Shown piece by piece: positions 49,740 through 60,137 of a stretch of DNA of 64,000 bases. The DNA lies in contig NZ_CP095550.1 of NCBI RefSeq assembly GCF_023078335.1, positions 3,950,001 to 4,014,000 of the forward strand. Direction: 5' to 3'. The translations under genes were made by a program, and so were the position numbers. Source of the DNA: Metabacillus endolithicus (GTDB lineage: Bacteria; Bacillota; Bacilli; Bacillales; Bacillaceae). The notes under the pieces are model-generated. The model was not told the DNA's origin, searched no databases, and worked only from the letters and a program-made list of their open reading frames with translations. Position 1 is the first letter of the stretch. Each line of letters opens with the position of its first letter.

Positions 49740-49826
49740 CTAAATTTTTTAATCACCAGAAGTTCATAAATGGTATATTGGAGAAAAAGGTAGAAAAACG
49801 TCGTATAATTGAAGAAAAACCACACA

Positions 49827-49934
49827 CGTACGTACATATAAATTCCATTGTGTAAATTTGTACAAAAATATTTATACAAAGTTGTTGACATGTACGAACA
49901 GGTGTAATAATATAAGATTAAAGAAGCGCTTACA
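49827..49934 (+). promoter_or_regulatory. araN promoter with AraR boxes and cre-like half-site
   Basis: -35 TTGACA (49885-49890) and -10 TAATAT (49908-49913) at 17 bases. AraR-like boxes are CGTACGTACATAT (49827-49839), ATTTGTACAAAAAT (49856-49869) and ATGTACGAACAG (49890-49901), the last between -35 and -10. AAGAAGCGCTTACA (49921-49934) matches the right half of a cre. No gene is seen in the rest of the 349-base gap. Confidence 0.7.
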
Positions 49935-50026
49935 TAACAAAAAAAGAAAAGCTTGCAAAATATTGATTTTACTCCTTTGTTAAGTAAGTCTCCTTTTCTA
50001 TCAAATAGCATCTGGGGGGAATAAAA

Positions 50027-51391
50027 GTGTTCAAGAAATCCAAAAAGAGATTAAGTAGATTCTTATTAGTCAGTATGTTAATTGTTGTTGTAGGAGGAGT
50101 CTTAGGAGCTTGTAGCAGCAGTAGTTCAGGCGGCGGAGCAGAAGATGGGAAAAGCTTAACATTTATGTTTAGTGGTCAACCGCAAGAACAAACAGCTTAT
50201 AAAGCAGTTGTGAAAAAATTCGAAGAAGCAAATCCTGGAGTAAAGGTTAAAGTTGTTGTAACAGCACCAGATCAATATGATACTAAATTACAGGCAGCAA
50301 TTGCTGGTAACAGTCTTCCGGATGTTTTCTTCTATAATCCTGGTAACTTAAAAGCATATGTAAACTCAGGTGTATTAAAGGATATTACAGATTTAGTAGA
50401 AAATGCTGAAGGTGTAGATTTAAGTAAAGTTTGGGAATCTGGTATAAACAAATACCGTTATGATGGAGAAAATATGGGACAAGGTGCTCTATACGGGGTT
50501 CCAAAGGATTTAGGACCATTCGCGTTCGGATACAACAAAACAATGTTTGAAGAAGCAGGTATTCCACTTCCTGATCCAGACAAACCATACACTATGGAAG
50601 AATTTGTAGAAATTACAAAGCAATTAACAAAAGATACAGATGGTGATGGAAAACTTGATCAATGGGGAACAGGACTTAACGTAAACTGGTCATTACAACC
50701 ATTTGTATGGAGTAATGGAGCAGATTGGTTAGATGAAACAAATACAAAAGTAACAGTTGATGATCCTAAGTTTATTGAAGCATTACAATATTTTGCAGAT
50801 TTACAAAACGTTCATGGTGTAACACCATCTATTGCTGAAGCTCAAACACTTGATACGTACCAAAGATGGATGCAAGGACAAATCGGTTTCTTCCCAGTTG
50901 GTCCTTGGGATATGCCAGCTTACAATGATTTAAAATTCGAGTATGATTTAGCGCCATGGCCAGTTGGTGAAACTGGTGAAACAAAAGCATGGATCGGTTC
51001 TTTAGGTATTGGTGTTTCTGAAAAAACGAAAAATGCAGAGCTTGCTGCAGAGCTTGCATTGTATTTATCAGCTGATGAAGAAGGTCAACAAGCACTAGTG
51101 GATCAACAAGTACAATTACCTAACAACACTGATGTAGCTGAAGCATGGGCTGCTGATACATCAATTAAACCAGCTAACAAAGTGGAATTCTTACAGATTA
51201 TCGGTGAGCATGGACGTGATCTTCCAACGAACTTCACTTACACAGGTGAATGGTATGATGAGTTCTTCAAAAATATCCAACCTGTAATTGATGGTGACAA
51301 AACAGCTGAAGAATACGTGAAAGAAGCACAACCTAAAATGCAAAAATTATTAGATAAAGCAATTGAGCAGGAGAAACAATCTCAGAAATAA
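50027..51391 (+). CDS. araN: arabino-oligosaccharide ABC transporter binding lipoprotein
   Basis: 454 residues, intact. GTG 50027 follows GGGGGGA. Lipoprotein signal [18 protein letters not shown]. The mature protein is a family 1 solute-binding protein: [74 protein letters not shown]. AraN of Bacillus captures alpha-1,5-arabinooligosaccharides for AraPQ, energised by MsmX. It heads a long run through araPQ, GH51 and GH43 genes. A hairpin between it and araP may keep its level above the permeases. Confidence 0.9.
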   Translation: MFKKSKKRLSRFLLVSMLIVVVGGVLGACSSSSSGGGAEDGKSLTFMFSGQPQEQTAYKAVVKKFEEANPGVKVKVVVTAPDQYDTKLQAAIAGNSLPDVFFYNPGNLKAYVNSGVLKDITDLVENAEGVDLSKVWESGINKYRYDGENMGQGALYGVPKDLGPFAFGYNKTMFEEAGIPLPDPDKPYTMEEFVEITKQLTKDTDGDGKLDQWGTGLNVNWSLQPFVWSNGADWLDETNTKVTVDDPKFIEALQYFADLQNVHGVTPSIAEAQTLDTYQRWMQGQIGFFPVGPWDMPAYNDLKFEYDLAPWPVGETGETKAWIGSLGIGVSEKTKNAELAAELALYLSADEEGQQALVDQQVQLPNNTDVAEAWAADTSIKPANKVEFLQIIGEHGRDLPTNFTYTGEWYDEFFKNIQPVIDGDKTAEEYVKEAQPKMQKLLDKAIEQEKQSQK

Positions 51392-51400
51392 TAAAAAATA

Positions 51401-51434
51401 AATAAGGTGCTAGATTTAACTAGCACCTTATTTT
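51401..51434 (+). terminator. intercistronic hairpin between araN and araP
   Basis: AATAAGGTGCTAG (51401-51413) / CTAGCACCTTATT (51420-51432) then TT. Read-through is presumably partial, lowering permease relative to binding protein. Confidence 0.7.
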
Positions 51435-51491
51435 AAAGTATTAAGCTACTTTATTCGTGTTAGTACCCTTTAAGAGAAATGGGGAGGAAAG

Positions 51492-52383
51492 ATGAAAACT
51501 ACGTCTAAGCTTTATCGGGAAGAGCGAAGAAATGCCTATCTATTTATTGCGGCACCAGTTATAGGGTTTCTAGTTTTTATTCTAGTACCTGCTTTATATT
51601 CCATTTATGGTTCATTCACAAACTGGAATGGATTAGGTCAAATGAATTTTATTGGACTTCAAAACTATATTGATTTAATTAGTGATGAGTCCTTCCATAA
51701 ATCGATGTTCAACACATTGTTTCTAATGTTAGGAATTCCAATTGGTATTATTTTAGCTTTATTACTAGCACTAGGATTAAATAGAGCAATATTTGGAACA
51801 CAATTTTTTAGAGTTGTTTATTATATTCCTGTAATCTCATCCATTGCAGCTGTAGCAATTTTATGGCAATGGGCTTATAACGGTGATTATGGATTAGTAA
51901 ACCAATTTTTAGAGAAATTAGGAATCGATGGTCCTAGCTGGTTAATGGATAAAGATACTGTAAAGCCAGCCCTAATTATTATGACGATTTGGAAAGGCCT
52001 CGGTTATAGCATGCTATTATATCTTGCTGCTTTACAAAGTGTGCCGAAAACGTATTATGAAGCAGCCACACTTGATGGAGCTAATGCTTTTCAGGTATTT
52101 AAGAACATAACTCTTCCTATGGTAAAACCAGTTACATTTTTCATTGTTGTAACAAACATTATTGCAGGAAGCCCAAATATTCGTAGAAGTCCAAGTTATG
52201 ACACCAACTGGTGGACCAGAATTTTCATCTGCAACGGTAGTATTTTATATTTGGCAAAAAGCATTCGGTAACTTTGAAATGGGTTATGGATCTGCGATGG
52301 CAGTTGTTCTCGGCTTGTTTATTTTTATCGTTACTTTTATTCAATTTAAACTAAATGAAAAGTCTTCATTTGAACTTGACTAA
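51492..52383 (+). pseudogene. araP: CUT1 ABC transporter permease AraP (frameshifted)
   Basis: About 297 residues, MalF-type, six membrane segments, starting KLYREERRNAYLFIAAPVIG after GGGGAGGAAAG. The ATPase-docking loop is YYEAATLDGANAFQVFKNIT. An extra A at 52169-52170 interrupts TNIIAGAQIFVEVQVMTPTG; the frame then runs through TVVFYIWQKAFGNFEMGYGS to 52383. With AraQ it forms the channel for arabinooligosaccharides. Confidence 0.9.
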
Positions 52384-52408
52384 TATAAGAAAGAAGGGAG
52401 TGTAAAGG

Positions 52409-53299
52409 ATGGAAGTTGGAGTAAATGCAAAAGTAGAAACTAAAACAAAGTTAAGATCAGTAAAATCCAGTACAAGAATCACCAATATTATCATTTTCAT
52501 TTTTCTCTCATTAGGGAAATTTATTGTTATGGTAGCACCACTTATATGGATGTTATCAACATCTTTTAAGGATATTCAAGAAGTATACGCTCTACCACCG
52601 GTTTGGATTCCTGAAACATTTGATCCAATAAAGTATATTGAAATTTGGCAAAAAGGCCCATTATTAAGTGGGATTATAAATAGCTTAACTGTTGCGTTAT
52701 CAGTCACAATAATAGGAACGTTTACATCAAGCTTAGCAGCATTTGCATTTGGGAAGTTAAATTTCCCATATAAAAATCAGATCTTCTTATTACTGTTAAC
52801 AGCAATGATGATTCCCTATCCAGTTGTCATGATTCCACAGTTTATGTTCTTCTCTAATATTGGATGGGTTGATACATTGCTTCCACTAATTGTTCCGGCG
52901 ATATTTGGTAACATTATAATGATTTTCTTTTTAAGACAGTTTTTAACAAGCATTCCGAATTCTATTATAGAAGCAGCTAAGATTGACGGATGCTCTTATT
53001 TTAAAATCTTTTATAAGATTATCTTTCCATTAATTAGACCTGCGGTAGCAGCTCAGTTAATTCTATGGTTTATGACAATCTGGAATGATTATCTAGGACC
53101 GATTCTATATTTAAATTCACCAGAGAAACAAACATTACAACTTGTAATCGCTAACTTCAACTCAACTTTTGCCATCCAAAGTGATTACCCATTAATCATG
53201 GCAGCATCTGTTGTGTCGCTATTACCAATGTTAATCGTGTTTATTATCTTCCAAAAACAAATTATTGAGTCTGTTGCTATCTCAGGTGTAAAAGGATAA
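52409..53299 (+). CDS. araQ: CUT1 ABC transporter permease AraQ
   Basis: 296 residues, MalG-type, six membrane segments, intact. The docking loop is SIIEAAKIDGCSYFKIFYKI and the C-terminus QIIESVAISGVKG. It begins 25 bases after araP. It is about as similar in design to the YesQ-like permease at 27931 as expected for two members of the same subfamily. Confidence 0.92.
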   Translation: MEVGVNAKVETKTKLRSVKSSTRITNIIIFIFLSLGKFIVMVAPLIWMLSTSFKDIQEVYALPPVWIPETFDPIKYIEIWQKGPLLSGIINSLTVALSVTIIGTFTSSLAAFAFGKLNFPYKNQIFLLLLTAMMIPYPVVMIPQFMFFSNIGWVDTLLPLIVPAIFGNIIMIFFLRQFLTSIPNSIIEAAKIDGCSYFKIFYKIIFPLIRPAVAAQLILWFMTIWNDYLGPILYLNSPEKQTLQLVIANFNSTFAIQSDYPLIMAASVVSLLPMLIVFIIFQKQIIESVAISGVKG

Positions 53300-53329
53300 A
53301 AGATTTCATATAACATTAAAACATCATGT

Positions 53330-53366
53330 AAAGTGGCTCATTTACTAGTAATTGTAGCCACTTTTC
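53330..53366 (+). terminator. hairpin after araQ
   Basis: AAGTGGCT (53331-53338) / AGCCACTT (53356-53363) then TTCC; may be a partial terminator before the GH51 gene. Confidence 0.6.
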
Positions 53367-53393
53367 CTTTACTTAAAAAAAGGAGGAAAAAAG

Positions 53394-54890
53394 ATGAAAC
53401 GTGTTAGTTATTTTGCAGATAAAAATTATAAAATCGGTGAAGTTGACCCTAAGTTATTCGGTTCTTTCATTGAACATCTAGGCCGTGCAGTTTACACAGG
53501 GATCTATGAGCCAGAACATCCTCTTGCAGATGAAGATGGATTCAGAAAAGATGTGATGGATCTTGTAAAGGAACTTAATGTACCGATTGTCCGTTATCCA
53601 GGCGGAAACTTCTTATCTGGTTATGACTGGACAGATGGAATTGGTCCTAAAGAAAAAAGACCAACTAGGCTTGATCTTGCATGGAGAACAACAGAGACAA
53701 ATGAAGTTGGTATCGATGAGTTTATGAAATGGGCGCACAAGTCCAATATTGAAGCAATGTTAGCGGTTAATTTGGGAACAGGTACACCAAAAGAAGCTGG
53801 TAACCTTGTTGAGTATACTAATCACCCAGGAAATACATATTGGAGTGATCTTCGTATTCAAAACGGTCAAAAAGATCCTTATAACGTAAAAGTCTGGTGT
53901 TTAGGAAATGAAATGGACGGACCTTGGCAAATTGGTCAATTAAATGCTGAAGACTATGGGAAAAAAGCAAGAGAAGCAGCGAAAATCATGAAATGGGTTG
54001 ATCCAACAATAAAACTAGTTGCATGTGGTAGCTCAACTGCAGAAATGCCAACATTCCCTGAATGGGACCGTGTTGTTTTAGAGCATTTATACGAACATGT
54101 TGATTATATTTCTTGCCATCGTTATTACGAAAATCTTGGTAATATTAATGATTTCCTTGGTTCTTTTGCAGATATGGATCACTTCATTAAAACGATTGCC
54201 AGCACAGCAGACTATGTTCAAGCAAAAAATCGAAGTAAAAAGAAAATGTACATTTCTTTTGATGAATGGAATGTATGGTATCAAAAGAAAGTTGAATTAA
54301 AAGATTGGGAGATAGCGCCTCCAATTTTAGAAGACAATTATTCATTGTTAGATTCACTAGTTTTTGGTGGACTATTATGTACCCTATTACAGCATGTTGA
54401 CAGAGTGAAAATGGCGTCACTTGCTCAATTGGTGAATGTTATCGCACCAATTTTCACTCAAAAAGGTGGCCCAGCCATTAAGCAAGCAATCTTTTATCCT
54501 TTCTATCAAGTATCCAATTTTGGAAGAGGAGTCGTGTTGAATTCTCTAGTAGAATCACCAAAGATTGAAACGAATAAGCACGGTGAAATTCCGTTAGTAC
54601 AATCCTCAACAACTTATAATTTAGTTGATAATACGTTAAGTATCTTTGCTTTAAACTGCTCTGAGGATGATGACTTCGTCCTTGATGCACAATTCCGATC
54701 TTTTGGTCAGGTGAAAGTAATCGAACATTTGGTCATGGATGGAACAAATCTTGATGCGACAAATACTTTTGAAACTCCGGATAATGTAAAACCTAGTCAA
54801 ATTGATTCTACAAGTAAAACGGGCGATCACTTAGAAATTAAGCTACCAAAAATGTCATGGAACATGATCAGATTACAATGTGAATCCTAA
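53394..54890 (+). CDS. abfA: GH51 alpha-L-arabinofuranosidase (first copy)
   Basis: 498 residues, no signal peptide. Retaining enzyme that removes alpha-L-arabinofuranose from oligosaccharides in the cytoplasm. KLFGSFIEHLGRAVYTGIYE and YPGGNFLSGYDWTDGIGP mark the barrel. The acid/base Glu is in VWCLGNEMDGPWQIG (near 174) and the nucleophile Glu in MYISFDEWNVWYQKK (near 293). A C-terminal beta-sandwich follows. AAAGGAGGAAAAAAG precedes the ATG. A second, more distant GH51 lies at 61724. Confidence 0.93.
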   Translation: MKRVSYFADKNYKIGEVDPKLFGSFIEHLGRAVYTGIYEPEHPLADEDGFRKDVMDLVKELNVPIVRYPGGNFLSGYDWTDGIGPKEKRPTRLDLAWRTTETNEVGIDEFMKWAHKSNIEAMLAVNLGTGTPKEAGNLVEYTNHPGNTYWSDLRIQNGQKDPYNVKVWCLGNEMDGPWQIGQLNAEDYGKKAREAAKIMKWVDPTIKLVACGSSTAEMPTFPEWDRVVLEHLYEHVDYISCHRYYENLGNINDFLGSFADMDHFIKTIASTADYVQAKNRSKKKMYISFDEWNVWYQKKVELKDWEIAPPILEDNYSLLDSLVFGGLLCTLLQHVDRVKMASLAQLVNVIAPIFTQKGGPAIKQAIFYPFYQVSNFGRGVVLNSLVESPKIETNKHGEIPLVQSSTTYNLVDNTLSIFALNCSEDDDFVLDAQFRSFGQVKVIEHLVMDGTNLDATNTFETPDNVKPSQIDSTSKTGDHLEIKLPKMSWNMIRLQCES

Positions 54891-54919
54891 GATATTACTA
54901 ACTGTAAGGAGAGATTACT

Positions 54920-55891
54920 ATGTCAGAATTCACAATTAAAAATCCACTTATTGAGCAACGTGCAGATCCTTGGATTTATAAACACACAGATGGTTACTAT
55001 TATTTCACTGCCTCCGTTCCTGAGTATGACAGAATTGAGCTACGTCGATCGAAAACCATTGAAGGATTAACAAATGCAGATGCAAAGGTTGTATGGGTAA
55101 AACATGAGAGCGGCTTAATGAGTGCAAATATATGGGCACCGGAAATTCACTATATTGATGAAAAGTGGTACATCTATTATGCTGCTGCGAGAACCTCTGA
55201 AACAAATGACGGTTTATTTGACCACCGTATGTTTGTTCTTGAAAATTCGTCGGCTAATCCATTAGAAGGTGAATTTGTTGAAAAAGGACAAATCAAAACG
55301 AAATGGGAATCCTTTGCATTAGATGCGACTTCTTTTGAACATAAAGGTGTTAGGTATTTAGTATGGGCACAAAAGGATCCAGAGATTTTTGGAAACTCTA
55401 ACATGTACATTTCTGAAATGGAAAACCCATGGACACTTAAAGGTGAACAAGTATGTATTACAACACCTGAATATGATTGGGAAAAAATTGGCTTCTTAGT
55501 AAATGAGGGAGCTGCAGTATTAAAGCGCAATGGCAGAATATTTATTACTTTCTCAGCAAGTGCAACAGATTTCAATTATTGTATGGGAATATTAACAGCT
55601 GATGAAAATAGTGATTTATTAAATCCTGCTTCTTGGCACAAAACGCCTGAACCTGTTTTTGTTACATCAGAAGAAACAGGACAATATGGACCAGGTCATA
55701 ATAGTTTCACAGTATCTGAGGACGGAACACAAGATATTCTTGTTTATCACGCAAGAAATTATAAAGAAATTGAAGGTGACCCATTGTATGATCCAAACAG
55801 ACATACACGAGTTCAGCCGATTTCATGGAATGAAGATGGAACACCTCACTTTGGTGTACCAGTTCCTGACGCTAAAAAAGTGAATAATTAA
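54920..55891 (+). CDS. GH43 family alpha-L-arabinofuranosidase/exo-arabinanase, cytoplasmic
   Basis: 323 residues, a single five-bladed propeller without signal peptide. Base Asp in NPLIEQRADPWIYKHTDGYY (near 15), second Asp in SFALDATSFEHKG, and the acid Glu region GFLVNEGAAVLKRNGR (near 195). YGPGHNSFTVSEDGTQDILV and ARNYKEIEGDPLYDPNRHTR are typical of the exo-acting GH43 group annotated as arabinofuranosidase. It starts 29 bases after the first GH51 gene and probably trims imported arabinan fragments with it. Confidence 0.85.
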   Translation: MSEFTIKNPLIEQRADPWIYKHTDGYYYFTASVPEYDRIELRRSKTIEGLTNADAKVVWVKHESGLMSANIWAPEIHYIDEKWYIYYAAARTSETNDGLFDHRMFVLENSSANPLEGEFVEKGQIKTKWESFALDATSFEHKGVRYLVWAQKDPEIFGNSNMYISEMENPWTLKGEQVCITTPEYDWEKIGFLVNEGAAVLKRNGRIFITFSASATDFNYCMGILTADENSDLLNPASWHKTPEPVFVTSEETGQYGPGHNSFTVSEDGTQDILVYHARNYKEIEGDPLYDPNRHTRVQPISWNEDGTPHFGVPVPDAKKVNN

Positions 55892-55892
55892 G

Positions 55893-55927
55893 GAGAAGGA
55901 AGGCTGAAGTGTAATTCAGCCTTTCTC
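55893..55927 (+). terminator. hairpin after the first cytoplasmic GH43 gene
   Basis: GAGAAGGAAGGCTGAA / TTCAGCCTTTCTC stem with a bulge; weak T-content afterwards. Confidence 0.55.
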
Positions 55928-56024
55928 TATGTAGATAAAGAAGATAATAGGTTAAGTGATAGGGTTAAACACTTTATTTTAATGGTATTTTTCGACTCTA
56001 TGAAAAGAAAAGTGAGGGATAAAT

Positions 56025-57356
56025 ATGTTGTTTCCACAAGAACCAGTGAAATATGACTTGTACGATCAATCAATTGCAGACCAAGAAGAATTATGGACAA
56101 TCCATAATGTCCATGATCCTGCATTATATAAGGATGGAGATACTTATTATGTTTTTTCAACAGATGCAAAAGTAGGTGGTATGCCTAAAGGAGGAATACA
56201 GGTTCGGAAATCTAAGGACCTAATCAACTGGGAATGGGTAGGTCATGCATTTGATACGATTCCAAAAGATGCCTACGAGTGGACTGGTGCAAAGGGATTA
56301 TGGGCACCAGACGTGACAAAATATGGAGATACGTATTATTTGTATTATGCTGCTTCGCAATTCGGAAAAAACCAATCATTTATAGGTGTGGCAACAAGTA
56401 AATCAATTGAAGGCCCATGGGAAGATCAAGGTGAGGTTATCAAGACAAAACAAGGTGAAAGTGAGCCAAATGCAATTGATCCTAATATCACATTTGATGA
56501 AGAAGGAAATCCATGGATGGTTTACGGGTCTTTTTTTGGGGGGATTTTTGTTGCTCGTATAGATGAGAATACTGGAAAATTAAAGGAGAAGGGCAATGGA
56601 ACCTTAATTTCCAAGAGACATCTTTTAGTTGAGGGGGCTGTTGAAGGGCCTTATATTGTCTACCATCCTACTTTTAAAAAATATTACTTATTTGTTTCAT
56701 ATGATTCCTTATTTAAAGATTACCATATACGTGTTGCAAGAGCAGACAAAATCGAAGGACCTTACTTAGATAGTAATGGAAACGAAATGACCAATATTGA
56801 TTTGCCTCCAAATGAAGTTGGGATGAAAGTGTTGGGAGGATATAAATTTGGTAAAGAAGAAGGTTGGATTGGACCTGGACATAATTCGGTATTAAAAGAT
56901 GGTGAAGACTATTATGTTTGTCACCATGCAAGAGGTGAGAAGACCAGAAAACATCACGCACTTCATATTAGAAGAATTCTCTGGACAGATGATGGCTGGC
57001 CATTAATATCTCCAGAAAGATATGCGGGTGAAAAGGAGCAACCGGTTAATTCAACGTTTATGGTTGGGAATTGGGAGATCATTCATATGGATAACAATTA
57101 CCATGAGCAAATACAATCGGAATCACTCCATTTTCTATTTGACGGTAGGGTTGAGGGATCGAAGGATGGATATTGGTCACACAAAGGGGAAAACCATTTT
57201 GAGTTTTTCTTGAATTCTAACAATGGAGCTTACCAATTATTAGTATTGGCAGCTTGGGATTGGACTTTATGGAGACCGACTATGGTATTTGCAGGAAAAA
57301 ATTCTAGTGGAGATGTAATTGTAGGGAAAAAAGTAGAAAAATCACCAAACTTGTAA
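56025..57356 (+). CDS. GH43 arabinanase with C-terminal lipocalin-like domain, cytoplasmic
   Basis: 443 residues without signal peptide. Catalytic Asp in HNVHDPALYKDGDTYYVFST (near 32), GLWAPDVTKYGDTYYLYYAA, middle Asp in EPNAIDPNITFDEEG, acid Glu near VEGAVEGPYIVYHP. WIGPGHNSVLKDGEDYYVCH carries the structural His of the arabinanases. The last ~100 residues (VGNWEIIHMDNNYHEQIQSE onward) are a small beta domain, as in the anchored GH43 at 41789. It is the likely intracellular counterpart (AbnB of Geobacillus type) that cuts imported arabinooligosaccharides. Confidence 0.87.
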   Translation: MLFPQEPVKYDLYDQSIADQEELWTIHNVHDPALYKDGDTYYVFSTDAKVGGMPKGGIQVRKSKDLINWEWVGHAFDTIPKDAYEWTGAKGLWAPDVTKYGDTYYLYYAASQFGKNQSFIGVATSKSIEGPWEDQGEVIKTKQGESEPNAIDPNITFDEEGNPWMVYGSFFGGIFVARIDENTGKLKEKGNGTLISKRHLLVEGAVEGPYIVYHPTFKKYYLFVSYDSLFKDYHIRVARADKIEGPYLDSNGNEMTNIDLPPNEVGMKVLGGYKFGKEEGWIGPGHNSVLKDGEDYYVCHHARGEKTRKHHALHIRRILWTDDGWPLISPERYAGEKEQPVNSTFMVGNWEIIHMDNNYHEQIQSESLHFLFDGRVEGSKDGYWSHKGENHFEFFLNSNNGAYQLLVLAAWDWTLWRPTMVFAGKNSSGDVIVGKKVEKSPNL

Positions 57357-57622
57357 GGATGAATTTTTGCTGATTTATAAGTTTTTAATGCGAAAATACA
57401 ACAATTTCTTAGAAAATAATGAAATTTGTATTGAAAAATATGAAATAAGTGCTAAAATTTAATTAAGGTTATACGTATAAGTTATAATTTATAGTATTTC
57501 CAAATAAGTTGTATAAGAGATTGTGAAGATTATCTCAAATTTGTACGTATGATAATAATAAATTATTGATAAATTGATAGTTTAATAAAAAAATGTAGCT
57601 GGAAGAGTCGGGGGGATTTTAA
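57357..57622 (+). promoter_or_regulatory. araBDA control region with AraR box
   Basis: ATTTGTACGTAT at 57539-57550 matches the AraR box core, and TTATACGTATAA at 57469-57480 is a perfect palindrome sharing TACGTA. Very AT-rich; a -10 cannot be chosen with confidence. GGGGGG precedes the araB start. Confidence 0.55.
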
Positions 57623-59317
57623 ATGACTAAATATTCAATTGGTGTTGATTACGGCACTCAATCTGGTAGAGCCGTTCTTGTGGAGATTGGAACAGGAAAA
57701 GAAATAGCAACCTCGGTAAAGCCTTATACTCATGGTGTAATGGATGAATATTTACCAGATGGAGTAACCAAATTAGAAAATGACTGGGCATTGCAACACC
57801 CTACAGATTATATAGAAGTTTTGGAAACAACAGTTCCTGATGTCCTAAAACAAGCTAACGTTTCAGCGGACGATGTTATTGGTATTGGAATTGATTTTAC
57901 AGCTTGTACGGTATTACCTATTAACAAAAATGGAACACCACTATGTTTAACAGAACAATATATGAACCATCCTCATAGCTATGTGAAGTTATGGAAACAC
58001 CATGCGGCACAAGATGAAGCAAACTCTTTAAATGAAATTGCAGAAACAAGAGGAGAAGCATTTTTACAAAGATATGGCGGGAAAATTTCTTCAGAATGGC
58101 TTGTTCCTAAATTGTGGCAGATCCTTAATGAGGCACCAGAGATTTACGATGCTGCAGATCAATTTGTGGAAGCAACAGACTGGGTTACCTATCAGCTTAC
58201 AGGTGACTTGAAAAGAAACAGTTGTACTGCTGGATATAAAGCGATTTGGCATAAACAAGAAGGATATCCATCAAAAGAATTTTTTAAAGCATTAGATCCT
58301 CGCTTGGAAAATGTTGTTGAAGAAAAGTTATCTACTAATATTTATCCAATAGGCTCTAAAGCGGGAGAGTTAACTGAAAAAGCTGCAAAAATGATCGGAT
58401 TGAATCCAGGAACCGCAGTTGCTATAGCAAATGTTGATGCACATGTTGCTGTACCAGCAGTTGGAATTACAGAGCCAGGCAAGCTTCTAATGATTATGGG
58501 AACATCTACATGTCACATCTTACTAGGAGAAAAAGAAGAAGTAGTACCAGGTATGTGTGGTGTTGTAGAAGATGGAGTAATTCCAGGATTTATGGGATAT
58601 GAAGCAGGTCAATCATGTGTAGGAGATCATTTTGAATGGTTCACAGAAAACTGTGTACCTGCTAGCTACTATGAAGAAGCACAAGAAAAAGGAATGAATA
58701 TCCACCAATTCTTAACAGAAAAAGCAGCTCAATTGGAGGTTGGTGAAAGCGGTTTAATTTCACTTGACTGGTGGAATGGGAATCGATCTACACTTGTAGA
58801 TGCTGATTTAACAGGTGTTTTATTAGGAGCTACATTACTAACGAAGCCTGAGGAAATTTACCGAGCTTTAATTGAAGCAACAGCATATGGTACACGAACA
58901 ATTGTTGAGGCATTTAGAAATAGTGGAGTGCTGATTCATGAAGTATATGCATGTGGTGGAATTGCTGAGAAAAATGGATTAATGATGCAAATCTATTCAG
59001 ATGTATTAAAAATGGATATCAAAATATCTGCTTCATCTCAAACTCCAGCGCTTGGTTCTGCTATGTTTGGAGCAGTTGCCGCTGGTAAGGAACGTGGCGG
59101 ATACGATGATATTAAAGATGCAGCAAATGAAATGGCTAGATTAAAAGATTATGTTTATCAACCTAACCACGAGAATTCACAAGTTTACGACCAACTATTC
59201 TCTGAATATGCAAGATTATATGATTATTTCGGTCGTGGTGAAAATAACGTGATGAAAAACTTAAAGAAAATCAAACATGCTCAATCTAACAAAGCAAAAG
59301 AAAAGATTACACAATAA
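57623..59317 (+). CDS. araB: L-ribulokinase
   Basis: 564 residues, FGGY kinase family, the length typical of Bacillus AraB. Phosphorylates L-ribulose to L-ribulose-5-phosphate. The start [18 protein letters not shown] binds phosphate; [40 protein letters not shown] and [17 protein letters not shown] are family landmarks; [15 protein letters not shown] and [17 protein letters not shown] belong to the ATP domain. First gene of araBDA, with AraR-like box upstream. Confidence 0.95.
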   Translation: MTKYSIGVDYGTQSGRAVLVEIGTGKEIATSVKPYTHGVMDEYLPDGVTKLENDWALQHPTDYIEVLETTVPDVLKQANVSADDVIGIGIDFTACTVLPINKNGTPLCLTEQYMNHPHSYVKLWKHHAAQDEANSLNEIAETRGEAFLQRYGGKISSEWLVPKLWQILNEAPEIYDAADQFVEATDWVTYQLTGDLKRNSCTAGYKAIWHKQEGYPSKEFFKALDPRLENVVEEKLSTNIYPIGSKAGELTEKAAKMIGLNPGTAVAIANVDAHVAVPAVGITEPGKLLMIMGTSTCHILLGEKEEVVPGMCGVVEDGVIPGFMGYEAGQSCVGDHFEWFTENCVPASYYEEAQEKGMNIHQFLTEKAAQLEVGESGLISLDWWNGNRSTLVDADLTGVLLGATLLTKPEEIYRALIEATAYGTRTIVEAFRNSGVLIHEVYACGGIAEKNGLMMQIYSDVLKMDIKISASSQTPALGSAMFGAVAAGKERGGYDDIKDAANEMARLKDYVYQPNHENSQVYDQLFSEYARLYDYFGRGENNVMKNLKKIKHAQSNKAKEKITQ

Positions 59318-59346
59318 ATCCAATATATCTATTACTCTATTTTCTG

Positions 59347-59378
59347 AAGTGGGGCATCCTTCTTTAGCCCCCACTTTT
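59347..59378 (+). terminator. intercistronic hairpin between araB and araD
   Basis: AAGTGGGGC (59347-59355) / GCCCCCACTT (59367-59376), then TT. araD follows within 25 bases, so read-through is expected. Confidence 0.55.
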
Positions 59379-59400
59379 CAATAGAAAGGGGAGACAACTG

Positions 59401-60114
59401 ATGCTTGAACAATTGAAAGAACAAGTTTTAGAGGCAAACCTTCAGTTACCAAAATATAAAATGGTTACTTTCACATGGGGAAACGTAAGTGGAATTAATC
59501 GAGAAAAAGGTCTTGTAGTCATTAAACCTAGTGGAATTCCTTATGAAGAGCTAAAGGCTGAAGATTTAGTTGTAGTCAATCTGAATGGTGAAATAATAGA
59601 AGGAGACATGCGTCCATCATCTGATACTGCAACACACTTAGCGCTTTATAAAGCATTTCCTTCGATTGGTGGGGTTGTACATACACATTCACCATGGGCA
59701 ACTAGTTGGGCCCAAGCAAGCCGTCCAATTCCTGCATTAGGAACAACTCATGCTGATTATTATTATGGTGAAATTCCTTGTACAAGAGCTTTAACAGAAG
59801 ATGAGATTACTAGAGGCTATGAACTAGAAACAGGAAATGTCATTATAGAAACATTTCAATCTAAAGACCTAGATCCAATAGCGATGCCAGGTGTGCTCGT
59901 TTCAGGTCATGCACCGTTCGTTTGGGGAAAGAATGCTAGCCAAGCAGTTCATAACGCAGTTGTTTTAGAAGAGGTAGCCAAAATGGCATTACACACGTAT
60001 CAATTAAATCCAATTGCTGGTCCAATCGATCAATTTTTGCTAGATAAACATTATCTTCGTAAGCATGGAGCAAATGCTTATTATGGTCAGAAAAACAAAG
60101 AAGTGAAACAGTAA
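59401..60114 (+). CDS. araD: L-ribulose-5-phosphate 4-epimerase
   Basis: 237 residues, class II aldolase fold. Converts L-ribulose-5-phosphate to D-xylulose-5-phosphate, the entry to the pentose phosphate pathway. [40 protein letters not shown], the zinc His pair in [15 protein letters not shown], and [20 protein letters not shown] (third His ligand) are all in place. AAAGGGGA precedes ATG 59401. It ends 23 bases before araA. Confidence 0.95.
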   Translation: MLEQLKEQVLEANLQLPKYKMVTFTWGNVSGINREKGLVVIKPSGIPYEELKAEDLVVVNLNGEIIEGDMRPSSDTATHLALYKAFPSIGGVVHTHSPWATSWAQASRPIPALGTTHADYYYGEIPCTRALTEDEITRGYELETGNVIIETFQSKDLDPIAMPGVLVSGHAPFVWGKNASQAVHNAVVLEEVAKMALHTYQLNPIAGPIDQFLLDKHYLRKHGANAYYGQKNKEVKQ

Positions 60115-60137
60115 CTATCGATTAGGGGGAAACCATT

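Noticed and set aside
49547..50011. 154-residue minus-strand reading frame between araM and araN
   Set aside because: It crosses the araM end, its terminator and the araN promoter; no ribosome site.
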